Assembly: GCA_014706295.1 (NCBI GenBank)
Contig: JACSVZ010000002.1
Span: forward strand, 19,142,494 to 19,206,493
Direction: 5' to 3'
DNA from: Lycocorax pyrrhopterus obiensis
Lineage: Eukaryota; Chordata; Aves; Passeriformes; Paradisaeidae
Length of the DNA stretch: 64,000 bases
Under the pieces are notes generated by a model. The model had not been told where the DNA came from and searched no databases. It was given only the letters and a program-made list of their open reading frames with translations. Positions 14,123 to 26,794 of this stretch are shown piece by piece (the stretch's first letter is position 1; every line of letters starts with the position of its first letter). The position numbers and the translations under genes were made by a program.

Positions 14123-15627
14123 GTAAGTTAATTGGCTTTGTATTTTATGTGCATTTACATCCTGAATAACCTAACATTGGTTCACAAGTAGAATTTCTTT
14201 CTTCATCTTATGAATTACTCTGAGCTGCAGTCTCTGCCATCCAGTGTGTAGCAGGTACAGCATGTTATCCATTTCTTCCTCTGCTTCTGACAGAGGGCCT
14301 GCAGAGTTTTTCATAACCATTTCAGATGAGAATCATCTCGCTTAATTTTGTGTCAAAAAGGTATGACTGCTTACTCTGAGCTAATTGCTAATTCCTTTTT
14401 ATTGAGGAAAGAAATAAACAGGTCTAGAGGTCAATTCTTCTCACCTGTTGGAGGTGCCTGTCTTTAGAGGAGCAAAGTACTGGCATCTCTCCAATGGTTA
14501 TAGAAGGAGGTTGCATGAACAGTTCAGATTTGGATGTCTGTCTTTTAGACTTCATTCTCCTGGTTGATCTTCTCAATGGTATTACAAAATACAGCAGTCA
14601 CTAGGTTCAGCAGTGGGTGTCTGCTGCTGGAGCTACATCTATATTGAGTGATAATGCTCTTGGGATGATATATTTAAAAGTCTGTCTAATGCTAAAAATG
14701 TGAGCTCTTCTTTGAGGCTGTGATCCCAGATAGCAGAAAGACAAGCCTTCATTCTGTAGTCCACCATTTCCAAAGTGTGGGGCACCACGCAGTGGCAACA
14801 GGAAAGACTGGCTCTGGGAAGGGTACAGAAGATTATGTAATTATTTCCAAAATCTAAATGTGTAGTAAAAAATTAGTTGAAGCAGTTATTATTGTAAGAA
14901 ATGGGCAAATTGAAGTGAAGACACGATACGTATGTGGGGATGACTAAAGGTATTAGTTTAAAAGGTTTGTCATCCAGGATGGATAAGATCGCTAGTTTTC
15001 TTCCTGTAAAGCTGGGCATCCAGCTCGCAGAAGAATGGAAAATCCTGCTCTAGGCTGATAGGAAGTTACTTTCTGCTGCTTCATTAAATGATTATCTTTT
15101 GCCTTAGGTCACCATATTGCTTATATTTGCTGAAAGCAATCTGTATTAGATAAAATATCCAGGAGAACTTCCCTTTAACTGCTGTATATCAAATTTTTAA
15201 ATTGGACAGTTAGCGTAATTCCTGAAGCAGGGAGAAAAGAATAAGAATTAAAGGTGTTTAAAATTAATAGACCCAAAGTATTGAGGAAGATACTCTTGGC
15301 TTAAGTGGAGGATGGGAGGGGAGGGAAGAGGAAAAAAGAAGAAAATTAATTCTAGCCTGAAAAGTCATAAAAAGTGTGATTTTATTTTAAGTGTCCTTTT
15401 CTGGAGGAAAAGTTTGAGTAGTTCTTAAGTACATACTCAGCAGAATGCGTCCTGTACTGTTCTTTCCTTTTCTTTGAAATAATAGTAGATGACCACCATC
15501 TAGTGGCTGGGAGAGATTGTTCAGGCAAGCACTTAATGTTTTCTCTTTCTGGATGGTCACACTGTAATACAGAGCTGTGACTTTTTTTATCAATCTTTAG
15601 TTTGCATAACCTGAATTCTCATTCCAG
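14123..15627 (+). other. NEBL: NEBL intron
   Basis: Intron of 1,505 nt. No coding segment seen. A purine-rich stretch lies at about 15305-15350 (gggaggggagggaagagg). Nothing else stands out. Confidence 0.7.
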
Positions 15628-15732
15628 GTGAATTACAAGAAAGATTTGGAAAGCCTACACGATCCAGCATCTGATCTACCAAACCTACTGTATTTAAACC
15701 ATGCTTTAAATATCAGCAAAACACAGAGTGAT
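15628..15732 (+). CDS. NEBL: NEBL repeat exon (VNYKKDLESLHDPASDLPN repeat)
   Basis: Exon of 105 nt (35 codons), phase 0-0, acceptor ttccag, donor gtaagt. The translation VNYKKDLESLHDPASDLPNL then LYLNHALNISKTQSD matches human VKYKKDIQNMHDPVSDLPNLLFLDHVLKASKMLSG. The HDPxSDLPNLL block is highly characteristic of this nebulette repeat. An open frame continues past the donor but loses all similarity, so the exon end is set by the splice site. Confidence 0.96.
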
Positions 15733-18700
15733 GTAAGTTGCCTTTTTAAGAATGACCTGAAAAATAAATCCGGTAAGAAATGTACTATGTATAGTCACTG
15801 TAAGGAAATGCATTTTTGGTATTTGCTTCATGGTCTCATATGGAGTAGGCAATAGTGTTGTAACCGTAGTAGATGAGAGGTGTAGTGAAGAAAAATGGGT
15901 TTTTATGAAGACATATTTGAGTTATTAGAACAGATAATATATACTTTGGAAGAATCACACAGACTTCTGGTGTTGAATGTTTCTTCTCATGTATCTGAAA
16001 CATTGTCTGTTTTTTTCTTTGATCTAAGACCTAAAATGCTTCTTTCCTTGCAAATCTCATTTTGTTTAAGATCTTGCTTTCATCTGCACATCTCTGTACA
16101 GTAGTGACCATTATGCTAGTTTAATATTTGGACTTTTTTCGTGAAGAGCCTCTCGAGTGTAGCTTACCTTTAGCTTCTCTGGCTAAACTTTTTTCCTCTC
16201 CTTTGTTAGTCTTCCTACACTGGGTCAGATAATAGGCACATGCTCCATTCTGCCATGTAGCAAGACTCGCCCCTTGATGGGGCTGGTGGTCTGATATATA
16301 ATCATGGTGGGAGTTGAAGTAGCAAGGAAGAGCTAGGAAAGCCCTGGCTCCTGTGCCATGATGGAGGGTCTTTCCCACCCCAAGAGCACTCATGCTGTGT
16401 GTGTGGTGCCTGTAGGTGTCTTTACTCCAGGAACCCCAGCAGGCTTGCAGTGGAGAGGCACGAGTGGGTGGTGTTGGGAAGGAAAGTTGCTCTACGGTTG
16501 GCAGGAGTGAGTGTTTCATAGACAATTAACTCTAATGAGTAGGAGCGTACTGGGTCATCTTTTGAGTCAGTGCCTGCTTATGTCTAAAATAATCAAAATA
16601 ATCCATCTGTATTGATTTTTGTGTTGCTTTTTGGAGAATTGAAACTTGTTTTCTGTCTGTCTCACTCACTCTGTGAGGCTAACACTGACTATCCCCTTTT
16701 GTGTGAGTAATAAATGAGCTGGTGTCTTTCTCTTCCTGCATTCTTCATGTGTGTTTTGGTCCCAAACTAGTTTCCTTCTAGTGTAAGGTAAGATTGGCAG
16801 TCTTTTTGCTGATTAAATGAACATCCTCAGAATGAACTTCATCAGTTTATCATCTTATCTCTAAGGAGATAGAAACCTGGACTTTCCCTTAAAGCAGATC
16901 ACGTCTTGCAAAATATATTTCTTTCTTTTGTCCTGGAAGGGTTGATTCATAATATCCATGTGCTCGTCTGAGGACTCTGTAAATACTGAGTCTCTGATTT
17001 TTGCATTGTCCAGGTCCTGGTGGGTATTTTTATTTGCTACAAGTAGGAAGAGAAATGCTTTGCCAATCCCTAAGCTCTCCGCTAAATATTTGTCTTTTAC
17101 AGAAATCCTATTTTCATACTCCTTCTCAGATTTGACCTCCCCATGTCATCGTTTTTATTTAAACATGGTTTACTCTTCTGCCTTTCTCCCTGCTTTTCCA
17201 GTACATTTCGTCTGTTCTCCTTGTCTCTCCACAGCTCATACCAAATATGTCTTGTAATCTGCCACCATTGTACAAAACAGTCTTCCTGACTTCCCTGTGT
17301 TAACTGATTTCCAAAGACAGGTCTTACTGTCTGGTTTTTTTTTTTTCAGTCTGAAACAGAGCTGCTTGCTAATTGCCCAGTTTTGCTGTTTCCCTGCAGT
17401 ATACCTTTGTCCATTGAACTTTATGCTTCTCATTATCTTCTACATAACATAGCTACACGTGCACTAGTGTGACAGGTTGAAAGCTGTATGGTTAATTAAA
17501 CTCATAAACTAATATGGTTGACTGAATGAATGGGTTTGCTGATTGACCTAGGGTGTAGAAGTGTGTGCAACTTTATGAAGCACTTACACTGTAATACCAA
17601 AGCAAGGCTGTTATACAAGTCAACTTCCATGGGAATAAATTCCAACAGTTAAGAGGAAAGCTTGACGGGCATCTTTGGACTTAAGTAGACTGCTTTTGAC
17701 AGGTCAAACTCATCCTGGTTTTATTATTTTGATGAGGAAAAAATTACAAGGCAGATTTCCCCCTTCATACAGTATTTCCTGGTTTCACTTGGGCTGGAGG
17801 TAATTTTCTTCCTAGTAGCTGGTACAGTGCTGTGTTTTGGATTTAGTATGGAAACAATGTTGATAACACACTGATGGTTTAGTTGCTGCTGAGCAGTGCT
17901 CACACTGAGTCAAGAACTTTCCAGCTTCTCATGCAGCCCTGCCGTTGAGGTGGCTTGGGGGTGGATGAGAAGTCGGGAGAGGACACAGCCAGGACAGCTG
18001 ACCCAAACTGGCCCCAAAGGGTATTCCACACCATATAGTGTCAGTATATAAACTAGGGGAAAGTTGGCCAGGGGATCCTTCTCAGGGACAGGCTGAGCAT
18101 TGATAGGTTGGTGGTGAGTGACTTTTTTCATTTGCGTCCCTTATTTTTTTTCCTTGAGCTTTATTTCTTTCTCTTTTTGTTATTTTCCTTTTATTACTGG
18201 TGATAATAATAATAATAATTTGTTTTATTTAAATTATTCAACTGTTCTTATCTCAAACCACAAGTTTTCTCACTTTTACCCTTCTGGTTCTCTCCCCCAT
18301 CCCACTGGGGTGAAGTGTGTGAGCAGCTGTGTGGGGTTTAGTTGCTGGTTGGGGTTAAACCCCGACATGTGTAGATGTAATTCTGGCATGAACTATGTGG
18401 ACATAAAATTTAACACTTTGATATACATAGAACAGCTAGTTTAATGTTTTTCATATTTAAAATCTGTTCCTACTGTAGAGACTTTGAGATACTAATGAAA
18501 TACAGGCTAAAAAAAGGGGAAAGTAGATGTATTTCATTTTATGGAACAGGGTGAATAAATAGAATTTAAGAGATTGAATCTGGTGCTTGTAGTTTAGCTT
18601 AATGTAGCAAAAAGTTATGAGTTTTACCTAATTTGATTTTATAGAATTTTTAAAAAATCTTGTTCCATTAGTTGAGGAATGGAGTAAAAGTATGAGGTCA

Positions 18701-19106
18701 GTATCTGTAGACGGAGGTAATTTTCATTTGTTTCCACTACAGAAGTGATTTTGTTGTGTGACATTTATAATTCTTTCCACTAGGAGGCAAACCCAGACCA
18801 TCATATGTGTTCCTTTGCACTTCAAGTGTAAATAATAATGTTTATTTTCTATTGAACATAAACATTTGACTTTTAGATTAGCAGGACAAGAATCTTCTCT
18901 AGGAATGTACAAAAGTTATTTTTATCATATCCTTTTTTTAAAAAATTTCATCACAACATTTTAAAGTCAAATTTGACAGAACTCCCCAGTTGGTGGGACT
19001 AAAATATAGTTTCTTCTGTTCTTTCATATTATTTTAAATAGCATTTAAGTTCCAAAATCTTCTGGATTTTGTCTGTGAAAACATTCTTGGAATTTTTTTG
19101 TTCCAG
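15733..19106 (+). other. NEBL: NEBL intron
   Basis: Intron of 3,374 nt. It contains an AAT trinucleotide microsatellite at 18203-18219, pyrimidine-rich DNA around 18125-18200, and a 134-codon minus-strand open frame at 16121-16525 with no recognisable motif, which I judge to be chance. No exon seen. Confidence 0.65.
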
Positions 19107-19211
19107 TATGAATATAAGAAATCATTTAAGCAAAGCAAGTGTTTCTGTCATTTCAGCCCAGACACTGCAGAACAAATTCATCTCAAAGAAAATGCAGTGC
19201 TTCAAAGTCAG
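19107..19211 (+). CDS. NEBL: NEBL repeat exon (YEYKKSFKQSK repeat)
   Basis: Exon of 105 nt (35 codons), phase 0-0, acceptor ttccag, donor gtatat (weak after +4). The translation starts YEYKKSFKQSKCFCHFSPDT and ends LKENAVLQSQ. Human has REYKKLFEENKGMYHFDADA...KGNAVLQSQ. This is the most diverged repeat of the N-terminal half: the usual KG after the basic run is replaced by KCFC. The ending NAVLQSQ is conserved and fixes the register. Together with the previous exon's SD it makes SDYEYK. Confidence 0.92.
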
Positions 19212-20264
19212 GTATATACAACCACAAACAAACACATCTTGCAAAGAGAAAAATGCAGCATTTTAACAGTGATTAATTCATGCACCAAACCACATGATAG
19301 ATTACAGCGATGTACGGTGCATATTCGATCAGAAGCACCCCATGAGGAAAGAGGAGAGTGTTTTTGCGGGACCCAAGCCTAATGCAGAAGCCTGACAGGG
19401 AAAGAGCAATTCAGACATCACTATTTTTGAAGAGACATAGAAATTAAAAGTACGTTACTCATTATAAATGTGATATTTTTGTTTGTAGCTGTTTGCTTTC
19501 CTTTAAGGCTTGTGTAGACTATTCCATCATGCCCCACAATGACTGATGGAGATAAGTAATGTGTTTGCTAGTCTTAATCAAAAGTGTGAATGAACGAGTT
19601 CAGAAGGCTTCTCTGGGTTTCCAAACAAAGTATATTTGCTTTGTGAGTTAGCATAAAGGTATAAATTGATGTCTTAACCCTGTGTCCTTCATTGTGATTT
19701 TGCTGCTAGCTCTAAGGTCACGGTCCCTGGTAGCTGTGACGGGAGTGTTGGTGCAAAACTGGACCCTACCAAGCCAGTTGTTTTCCTTCCCTTCTCCCTC
19801 CCACAGGTACAAACAAAAGTGCATTTGACAATGGTGCTCCTGAGCCTGAAACAAAGACCTGTGGGGCCTGGCTGTGAAACAGATTTTGTTGTTGTTACAG
19901 CAAATGTGTTGTTTTATGGAAACATAGCAGGGGATCCTATTAAAAAACTGCCAGCTGTTCAGACATAGGTCATTTGGCCAAACCCATGCAATTAGTTTAA
20001 GGATTGTGATTGGTGCTTTTCATTCCTGCTGTCTTCAAAGTTCACAATTTCTAGGTCTGAATTTTGTAGAAAAGGAATAAATTTCTCCAAAAAACATTAC
20101 CTTATGTTACCGTCCTATTTCTCCAACAGGTTAAGTTTGGGAGGAGTCTTCCAAGTCAAAATATCTAAGGAGTATGGCTAAGACAGGATTTGTTTCTTGC
20201 CGAGGCAAACAATCAGATCTCATATTCTCTCAGCTGTTAACAGACTTTATTTTGATTTTCCTAG
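19212..20264 (+). other. NEBL: NEBL intron
   Basis: Intron of 1,053 nt. Nothing recognised apart from splice signals. Confidence 0.7.
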
Positions 20265-20372
20265 GTCAAATACAAAGAAAATTACGAAAAATCTAAAGGC
20301 AGATCAATGCTGGAGTTTGTGGATACACCAATGTATCAAGTTTCAAAGGAGGCTCAAAAGATGCAAAGTGAG
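20265..20372 (+). CDS. NEBL: NEBL repeat exon (VKYKENYEKSKGRSMLEF repeat)
   Basis: Exon of 108 nt (36 codons), phase 0-0, acceptor ttcctag, donor gtaagt. The translation VKYKENYEKSKGRSMLEFVD continues to QVSKEAQKMQSE. It matches human VKYKEEYEKNKGKPMLEFVETPSYQASKEAQKMQSE nearly residue for residue, including the TP motif and the SKEAQKMQSE end. Strong identification. Confidence 0.96.
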
Positions 20373-21337
20373 GTAAGTAAAACTGTGTTTTTGAACAAGT
20401 AAAATTTAGATCAACAGAGAGGTTAACAGACATCTTGTACTCAGGTTAAGAAAATGTACGAAGCAGGGAGTAAATTGATGATACGGTAGAATTATACTGA
20501 GCAGTTATCTCTGCTATTCTGTAGCTCAGCTCCTCCTGTGAATTTTCTTTTTTCTCAAAATGCCATTGGTGCTAACAGACAGAGATTGTATGTCTCATCA
20601 TTTAATTGAGAAGAAGCTCAAGTGGTCATCTAGATCAGAGATTAATAATTTTTAAAATTTTCCATTGAATTCCATCTTTAGGGAGGGATGGTTCTCATGT
20701 GGGAGCAAGTGAACCCACAAAACCCAGTCCAACCCCATGATTTAGCTGAAACATGCTCCTGCCTCTCCAGCCTGGGAAACTCATCAAGGAGGAAGGACTG
20801 TTCCCAGGCTCCAGAACAGCACTGGCTGCCCTATATCAGGCCATGTTTTTCTAACGTTTTTAAAAAAACAAACTTCAAATGGTGGAGATTTTGTGACCTC
20901 CCAGATAGTGTAGTCCAGTGCTTTACCATCCATCCTGGGCGAGATGGATGCACCTGTGTCCCCATGCTGTAGTTTGATTCCATTAGTTTTGCTGTGTCAT
21001 GGAAAGCAGGTGATCTCAGCCTCTTGGTAAAAACTTTAATGAGTTTCAAACCATTACCTTGTGTGCCATTTGTCTTCTCTTTTCTCTACCAAGCAAACTG
21101 TTTCTTTCATAGGTCAGGTTCAACATTCTCTTTGGACATACTGTATGCGTATTTTTGTCTAGATCGTATCTGTTTGTATAAATAATCTAGATAATGGAAT
21201 GCATAATGAAGTTGCTTATTAGTGTGAAATCTGTTTTATGGCAGGGCTCATTTCTGGGTCTATTTACAATGTCTTTTCTGAAATACGCTTGACATTGCAT
21301 ATGTATGCACCACTAATTGTTGGTTTTGCTACAATAG
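20373..21337 (+). other. NEBL: NEBL intron
   Basis: Intron of 965 nt. Open frames on both strands around 20690-21050 lack family motifs. Nothing else recognised. Confidence 0.7.
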
Positions 21338-21448
21338 AAAATGTATCGCAAAGATTTTGAAGAAGGGGTCAAGGGAAGACCCTCACTGGATTTAGACAAG
21401 ACCCCAGAGTTCTTGCATATAAAACAAGTCACTAATCTTCTGAAAGAG
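21338..21448 (+). CDS. NEBL: NEBL repeat exon (KMYRKDFEEGVKGRPSLDLD repeat)
   Basis: Exon of 111 nt (37 codons), phase 0-0, acceptor acaatag, donor gtaaag. The translation KMYRKDFEEGVKGRPSLDLD is followed by KTPEFLHIKQVTNLLKE. Human has KVYKEDFEKEIKGRSSLDLDKTPEFLHVKYITNLLRE. The SLDLDKTPEFLH block is diagnostic. From this exon on, the repeats carry the 37-residue form with an internal KG(R/K)xxxL/M core. Confidence 0.96.
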
Positions 21449-24400
21449 GTAAAGGATTTTTATTCTTTTTTGTGGGAATCCAGAGAGCAGAGAATGTTTC
21501 TCTGCCTGTTTTGAAGGGTTCTACCCCCCTGGACAACCCTGTCTTTGACCTTCGTCCATGGAGAAAATTGCCTACCCTCTGGGAAGAAGCAGAATCTACA
21601 CTGGTGTGAACTGGGTGATAGAACATTATGTAAGATTGTCACAGGGTGAAAATTTAGAGGTGTTGGGTTTGTTAATATAGTAAACAGATAAAAAGCAAAA
21701 ACTTCAAAATGGAGGATAGTTGTTGTTCTCCAGACCTTCTTCTTCTATTACTCCATATTCTGCAGTAGAAGTAGTTTGGGGTGATTGGATAAAGAATTCC
21801 GCAGTTCCTCTCTATGTGACAGGGAGTTTTATTGAACATTGGTGGAAAAGTAAAAATATCTTTCATTTTAAGTTTTAATTGGGTGATTTACCTTTAAAAG
21901 ACTGTGTAATCTTGATAATTTGGCTTTCTCTTGCATTCTCTGCTTTGTGCTGTGTCTGGGTCATGTCAGTGACTCTGTTTCTCTGATAAGACTTAATAAA
22001 CAACTATCTGAAAGCAGAGAACGCTGAAGGTCCCGTTTGTCTCTTGGATTTCTGGCAAGGACTCTGAAAAATCTCCCCCATCCGGGGAGGTATAATTAAG
22101 GCACGGAAAAGTGTCATTTTTTCTGTTGTTAAGTTGTAAATGAGTAATAAGCAGGATCACTACAAGCTGCTGAGTGCTAAATAATTTAAAATTTTCTTGG
22201 TTGCTAAATACAAGTAACTTCATGAGTAAAAATTGCTTCACATAATTTTGGATTCTGAGTAGTACTGTAGTAGGGCGATTATGAAGCTTAGCACACCTGA
22301 ACCAGAATATCAGTTTTCTTTTCAGATTGATAAAGGGGTGGAAGGAAAGATTTCCATTGGTGTCCAGATGGCAGTTTTTCCCTTTGAGTAATTATTTCAC
22401 ATTTATGGTAGCCTGTTGTGGTTATATGGATGCCTTGAACTTCATGGAGTCACTTATAACTAACTTAATTAAAATAATTGTCTATCCTACATGTTATGGA
22501 TAAAAATAAAGAAGACCAAAATTCCATAATATAGCTGGGATACTGCATAAGTGCTTAAAGTCCATTTTGTTAGAAGGCACAGGTTTTCTGTATGCCCACT
22601 GTTTCTTTAAGATTTGTGAAATATTCTTCAGTTGTATGTGTCACTACAAATGAAATAATTTTTTTTCCTTAACTGAGAATCCTTCTACCTTTAGTATTTT
22701 TATATTGTTATTTAAAAGTGGTTTCATGTTAGGTTTTGAGTATTGTTTGGCTCTGTGGATTATGGTTACTATTTGACCAAATTTAGAAGAGCTAGAACTG
22801 CTAGAAGAGAAGAGCAGAGCTGCTAGATGTCCTGCCTTTGAATCTGGGAGCCAACAATGCCTTGTTTGTACTTACGGTATTAAGAATTTATTTTTTTTTT
22901 TCTGAAACAAATAAAGCATGTTAGAATTAAAAGCCCTTGAACTTTGTTCCTTTCCTTGTTCTTTATACAGCTTATTCCAGTCTGTGCTAGATTTCATGTG
23001 GTTAAAGAAAATAATTTCTTTTAAGATATTTCTTTATTATTCACCCTCTAAAAAGTAATTTATTCTGATAAGCTTGAGTGTCAGGTAGGCAAATCTCAAG
23101 CTTGGTTTATTTTGTGCAGTGGCATCCTGTGGTACATCTCATATATACCTTCTCACTGGGGAAAAGTGCATATCATGCTGTCATTTATTTCAGTTAATCT
23201 TTCTGCTCGCTGAATGCCCAAAGAAACGGGTACTGTATGCATAGTTGTAACGTGCTCTTACAGGTTCATCTCTGAAATTTTGGTGTAGCTCCTCTCCTTA
23301 GCGCAATATGCATTAAGATGTTCTCTAATTCTGACCTCCTCAAGTTTTATGCCTCCTCATTTAGGGAGTAAACCATGCCTGTAAGTCAAAGGGGTAGAAG
23401 ATGAGAAAATGGAAATGGTATTTTCATCAATGCATAACTGCCCGAACTTCTTATGATTTTATATCCATATTCATGGAACATATTCCAAACCCAAAGATTA
23501 CCTAGGTCAAATGAATTACTGTCTTTCATGATTCAGAAAAATTATGTATCTGTTCATAGTCAAGGATATAGCTCAGTGTTGTTCCATAAAGGTTCATAAT
23601 AAACTTTGAATAGATACTGCATGAAACAAGAAGAAAAACGTGGAGTTACTTAAAAATGAATTAGCTGTTCAATTAAATTTTTTTTTAACCCAAATGTCAG
23701 CTGTGTTCCAACTTATTCTGTTGCCCTCCCGCTGCTGAGAATTTTGCAAATATTTCACATTTTGTAACAATACAAACTTTCTTCTCTGGGACCACATTCA
23801 CAACTCCTTCAGAAGAGATGGCTGAATTAAATAGTTCTGAATTAAATGGTTCTAAATTAGAAGAAATTGTTTCCTGCTTGGTGTAGAACATGTTTCTAAT
23901 GATCAAGAGAAACTTCTTTAAAAATATGTGGTTCTCCTTTATTTAAATAAAGAGCTTATAAGGAGATAAAGGTGCTCACTCCTGCTTATGAAATTTCATA
24001 TGTAATTAGGAGTATTAATTCATGCCTATGTAAATACTTCTGATAAATATTTTGTGCAATGTTCTTCTAATTTCGTTGCTTAAAAAAGCCTAACCCTCAT
24101 CTGGAGATGGGAAGAGTAATTAAAAATCCTTACAAAATTTAAAGATCTTGAACTTCAATAGGCTTACATCAGCCCTCTAGGAGCTGGGAAGAACAAAATG
24201 AACCGAATGTCTGTGGGCAGGTTCTAGTGTGCTTTGAATTTTATACTGAACATTTGAGTACTCTGGAGGCTGCAGTTGCTGAATGTTGATAGGTCGTATC
24301 AGTGCAGTGTGTAGGAGGCACAGGAGTGATATGGTAGGAATATTGCTTCTACATTTTAATTTATCAAGAGGTTGTTTTAACAGGTCCTAGTGTGGTGTTT

Positions 24401-24813
24401 AGGGAATCCATCCTGATTGGGATGCCATTAATGGAATAGAGGTAAAAACTGCAGCACAGCATATACTGGGCTGCGGAAAGAAAATACTACTGCAGTTAAA
24501 ATGTCTGTCTAGAGAGAGTCAAGGCCCCTAAACAGTGTGCTAGTGCTGTATAGGGCACACATGGTTTTCAAGAGCACAACAAAATAGATGACGACATGAA
24601 AATCTTTTCACTTTTTCAACATTGTTCTGTTTGATTTCACAATTTCCAATTCTATTTTAAGTCTGAAATCTGTACTTCAGCTAATTCATATTCATAGCAA
24701 TTTCAAAGAGACTCTTCAGATGTTTAATAAGTGGCATTTCTTTTCAAGATCTTGCACAAAATAAGAAGTGGTGAAATCTCTCTATCAGTTTTTTCTTTTT
24801 TTGTAATCCTTAG
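21449..24813 (+). other. NEBL: NEBL intron
   Basis: Intron of 3,365 nt, AT-rich, with several T runs (for example at about 22889-22901). No exon or nameable repeat seen. Confidence 0.65.
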
Positions 24814-24924
24814 AAAGAGTATCGAAAAGATTTGGAAGAAGGGATGAAAGGAAAAGGAATGACAGTGTTTGAAGATACACCAGATTTGATTAGAGTGAAA
24901 AATGCAGCTCAGATACTAAATGAG
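24814..24924 (+). CDS. NEBL: NEBL repeat exon (KEYRKDLEEGMKGKGM repeat)
   Basis: Exon of 111 nt (37 codons), phase 0-0, acceptor ccttag, donor gtatgt. The first half, KEYRKDLEEGMKGKGM, is typical. The second half reads TVFEDTPDLIRVKNAAQILNE and differs clearly from my memory of the human equivalent (MELNSEVLDIQRAKRASEMASE), while keeping the TPD...RVK pattern of the generic nebulin repeat. It begins the block of four KGKGM-type repeats. Confidence 0.94.
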
Positions 24925-24993
24925 GTATGTTATGCTAGTCAAGGTTATTAATATCACAGAAGGTTCACTTTATGTTAAACTCAAAAGATTCCC

Positions 24994-25013
24994 TTTTTTT
25001 TTTTTTTTTTTTT
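24994..25013 (+). repeat. Poly(T) tract, 20 nt
   Basis: Uninterrupted run of 20 T about 70 nt downstream of the exon donor at 24925. On the minus strand it would be a poly(A) tail, but no retrotransposed sequence is recognisable beside it, so I call it a simple mononucleotide repeat. Confidence 0.9.
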
Positions 25014-25350
25014 CATGATCTACAAGGAAATATGTAAGTATTGAAACTACGGCTATTTCTGTTTTGCTTGAAAAATATAGTAAAGCTCTGGATAAAAAAC
25101 AACTCAGGACAAATAATTCAGGTTTTTGGGCAGTTAGAAAGTCAGTGGAGATTGTTAGTGGGGTCAATAGATCTGGCATTTGGAGCTGTGCTCTGCTGAG
25201 CACAGAGGCTTTCTCAGCACATGAGTTCGGGTGGACTTCCAGGGATCCAAGGCTGTCTCTGGGAAGCAACAGCAGGGCTGGAGGGTGTAGGGAGGGAAGA
25301 GAGAAGGCAAAGCTCATGCTGCACATTATACATTTGGGGAATAATTTCAG

Positions 25351-25355
<5 letters not shown>

Positions 25356-25386
<31 letters not shown>

Positions 25387-25465
25387 GCATATATATAAAA
25401 ATATAAATTTTGTATTTATTTATTATATATATGTTTACTTGTTCACACACACATATCTATATATA
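25356..25465. repeat. (TA)14 microsatellite with degenerate TA-rich flank
   Basis: A pure TA run of 14 units at 25356-25383 is followed by interrupted TA-rich DNA to about 25465, with acacac and atatat words. It is expected to be length-polymorphic. It sits inside an intron, far from splice sites. Confidence 0.92.
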
Positions 25466-26683
25466 TGTCTCTCCATGAAAAACAGAGGGAATGCCATGGA
25501 TAGGGCCAATCTGACTACTGTAAAGAAGTGAAGAAATGTATAGCTGTAACTCCCAGGATTATCTTTTCCTGGGTGTTTTACCCAATATGAAGCTCAGAGG
25601 AAACATCTGCTGTCCCACCTTTAGCAGACAGGAATTGAGGGATGATGTTTTCCTACAGGTAAATTTACAGTTCTTGCAAAAAAATGTGGTTTGTGAAGTA
25701 GAGAGTTGTTTTATCACATTTATTTCCACATCAGAGTGAGACAGAGATGAAAGACTGAAAATCTTTTTTTCTCTTCTTCTTGTAAGTTATCAGACCATTG
25801 TATCGAACAGAAACGTATTTTCCTCCTTTTTTCTAATTAATGTACAGCCTAAAAATAATTAACAAACAGGAAAAGTAAGGGGCATTTTTAAATTATAGGT
25901 ATTTACTTTGAAAAAAAGTTTTCCACAGGCAGAGATGAACTAGAATAGAAAAAAGGATGATTACTACCAAAGTAGTAGAAATAGCACTGGCTGAGAATAT
26001 TTTTTTACAAAAAGAAGTACAACTATTGTATGCAATATTTCCATATTACTTTTTAATATAATTTGCTGATGAACAAGGAACATATCCTTGCTTGGATAAG
26101 CTGAAGATGAAATATTAATTTTGTTTTTGGGTTATTGGTTATTTATAATTTATGTTGTGGGGAAAATCACGGATGAGGACTGCCACTTGCCTAATGGCTA
26201 TGGTTCAGGAAAGACCTATTAAATGAATAAATTACAACTTCCTGATCTGGAAGTTCACTGGAAGCAATTCTGTATGGTATTAAATTTCTAACATGTAGTC
26301 TTTTCATAAATAAAATATTTTCTTAAAAGAAAAATGTGTTTCAATTAGGCTGGCACCAAGTACCGCCTTATTACACCATGTTCTGCAGAGCTAAACTTCC
26401 CCTTTACTTTAGAGGATAATTGTAGCAAGCTGCATGGGCTGATTTCCTCCTACCCTCTGCCACATTAAAAATTCATTGACAGAGGTTTGTACATTCAGTG
26501 AATATCTTGTAAAAGTTCTCCTCCTGTAGTTTGTTATGTGTTTTTCCTGACAACAGCTTACCAAGAGTCTCGGCAATTGTGACTCTTGAGAGTTTTGATT
26601 GACTCTAAATCCTAAATTTCAATGTCTTGTGGAAAAAAATCTCTGGATGTTGTGAATATAATGTATAAATTCTATCTTCACAG

Positions 26684-26794
26684 AGGCAATACAAGAAAGA
26701 CTTGGAAACTGAAATTAAAGGGAAGGGCATGGAAGTTGGTCCAGATACACCCGAGATAAGACGAGCCAAGAAAGCTTCTGAAATTGCAAGCATG
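26684..26794 (+). CDS. NEBL: NEBL repeat exon (RQYKKDLETEIKGKGMEVG repeat)
   Basis: Exon of 111 nt (37 codons), phase 0-0, acceptor cttcacag, donor gtcagt. The translation RQYKKDLETEIKGKGMEVGP runs on to DTPEIRRAKKASEIASM. It is the first of three closely similar exons (this one, 27467 and 27830) sharing the YKKDLExEIxGKGMxVG core. They probably arose by local tandem exon duplication that is shared with other vertebrates, since human nebulette has a comparable run. Confidence 0.96.

Larger units (their letters stand above)
24925..26683 (+). other. NEBL: NEBL intron with T20 tract and TA microsatellite
   Basis: Intron of 1,759 nt holding a 20-base T run and a TA dinucleotide microsatellite with degenerate flanks (listed separately). 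No coding segment seen. Open frames that cross the TA repeat encode only low-complexity YIYI runs. Confidence 0.7.

Noticed and set aside
16121..16525. 134-codon minus-strand open frame
   Set aside because: No family motif, lies in a NEBL intron, and I see no splice signals or poly(A) context that would make it a gene.
24994..25013. Poly(T) run as the tail of a processed pseudogene on the minus strand
   Set aside because: No gene-like sequence is recognisable next to the run on the side where the retrotransposed body should be.
25064..25531. 155-codon open frame across the TA microsatellite
   Set aside because: The second half encodes only YIYI/THTY low-complexity repeats from TA and CA runs. 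Not a protein.
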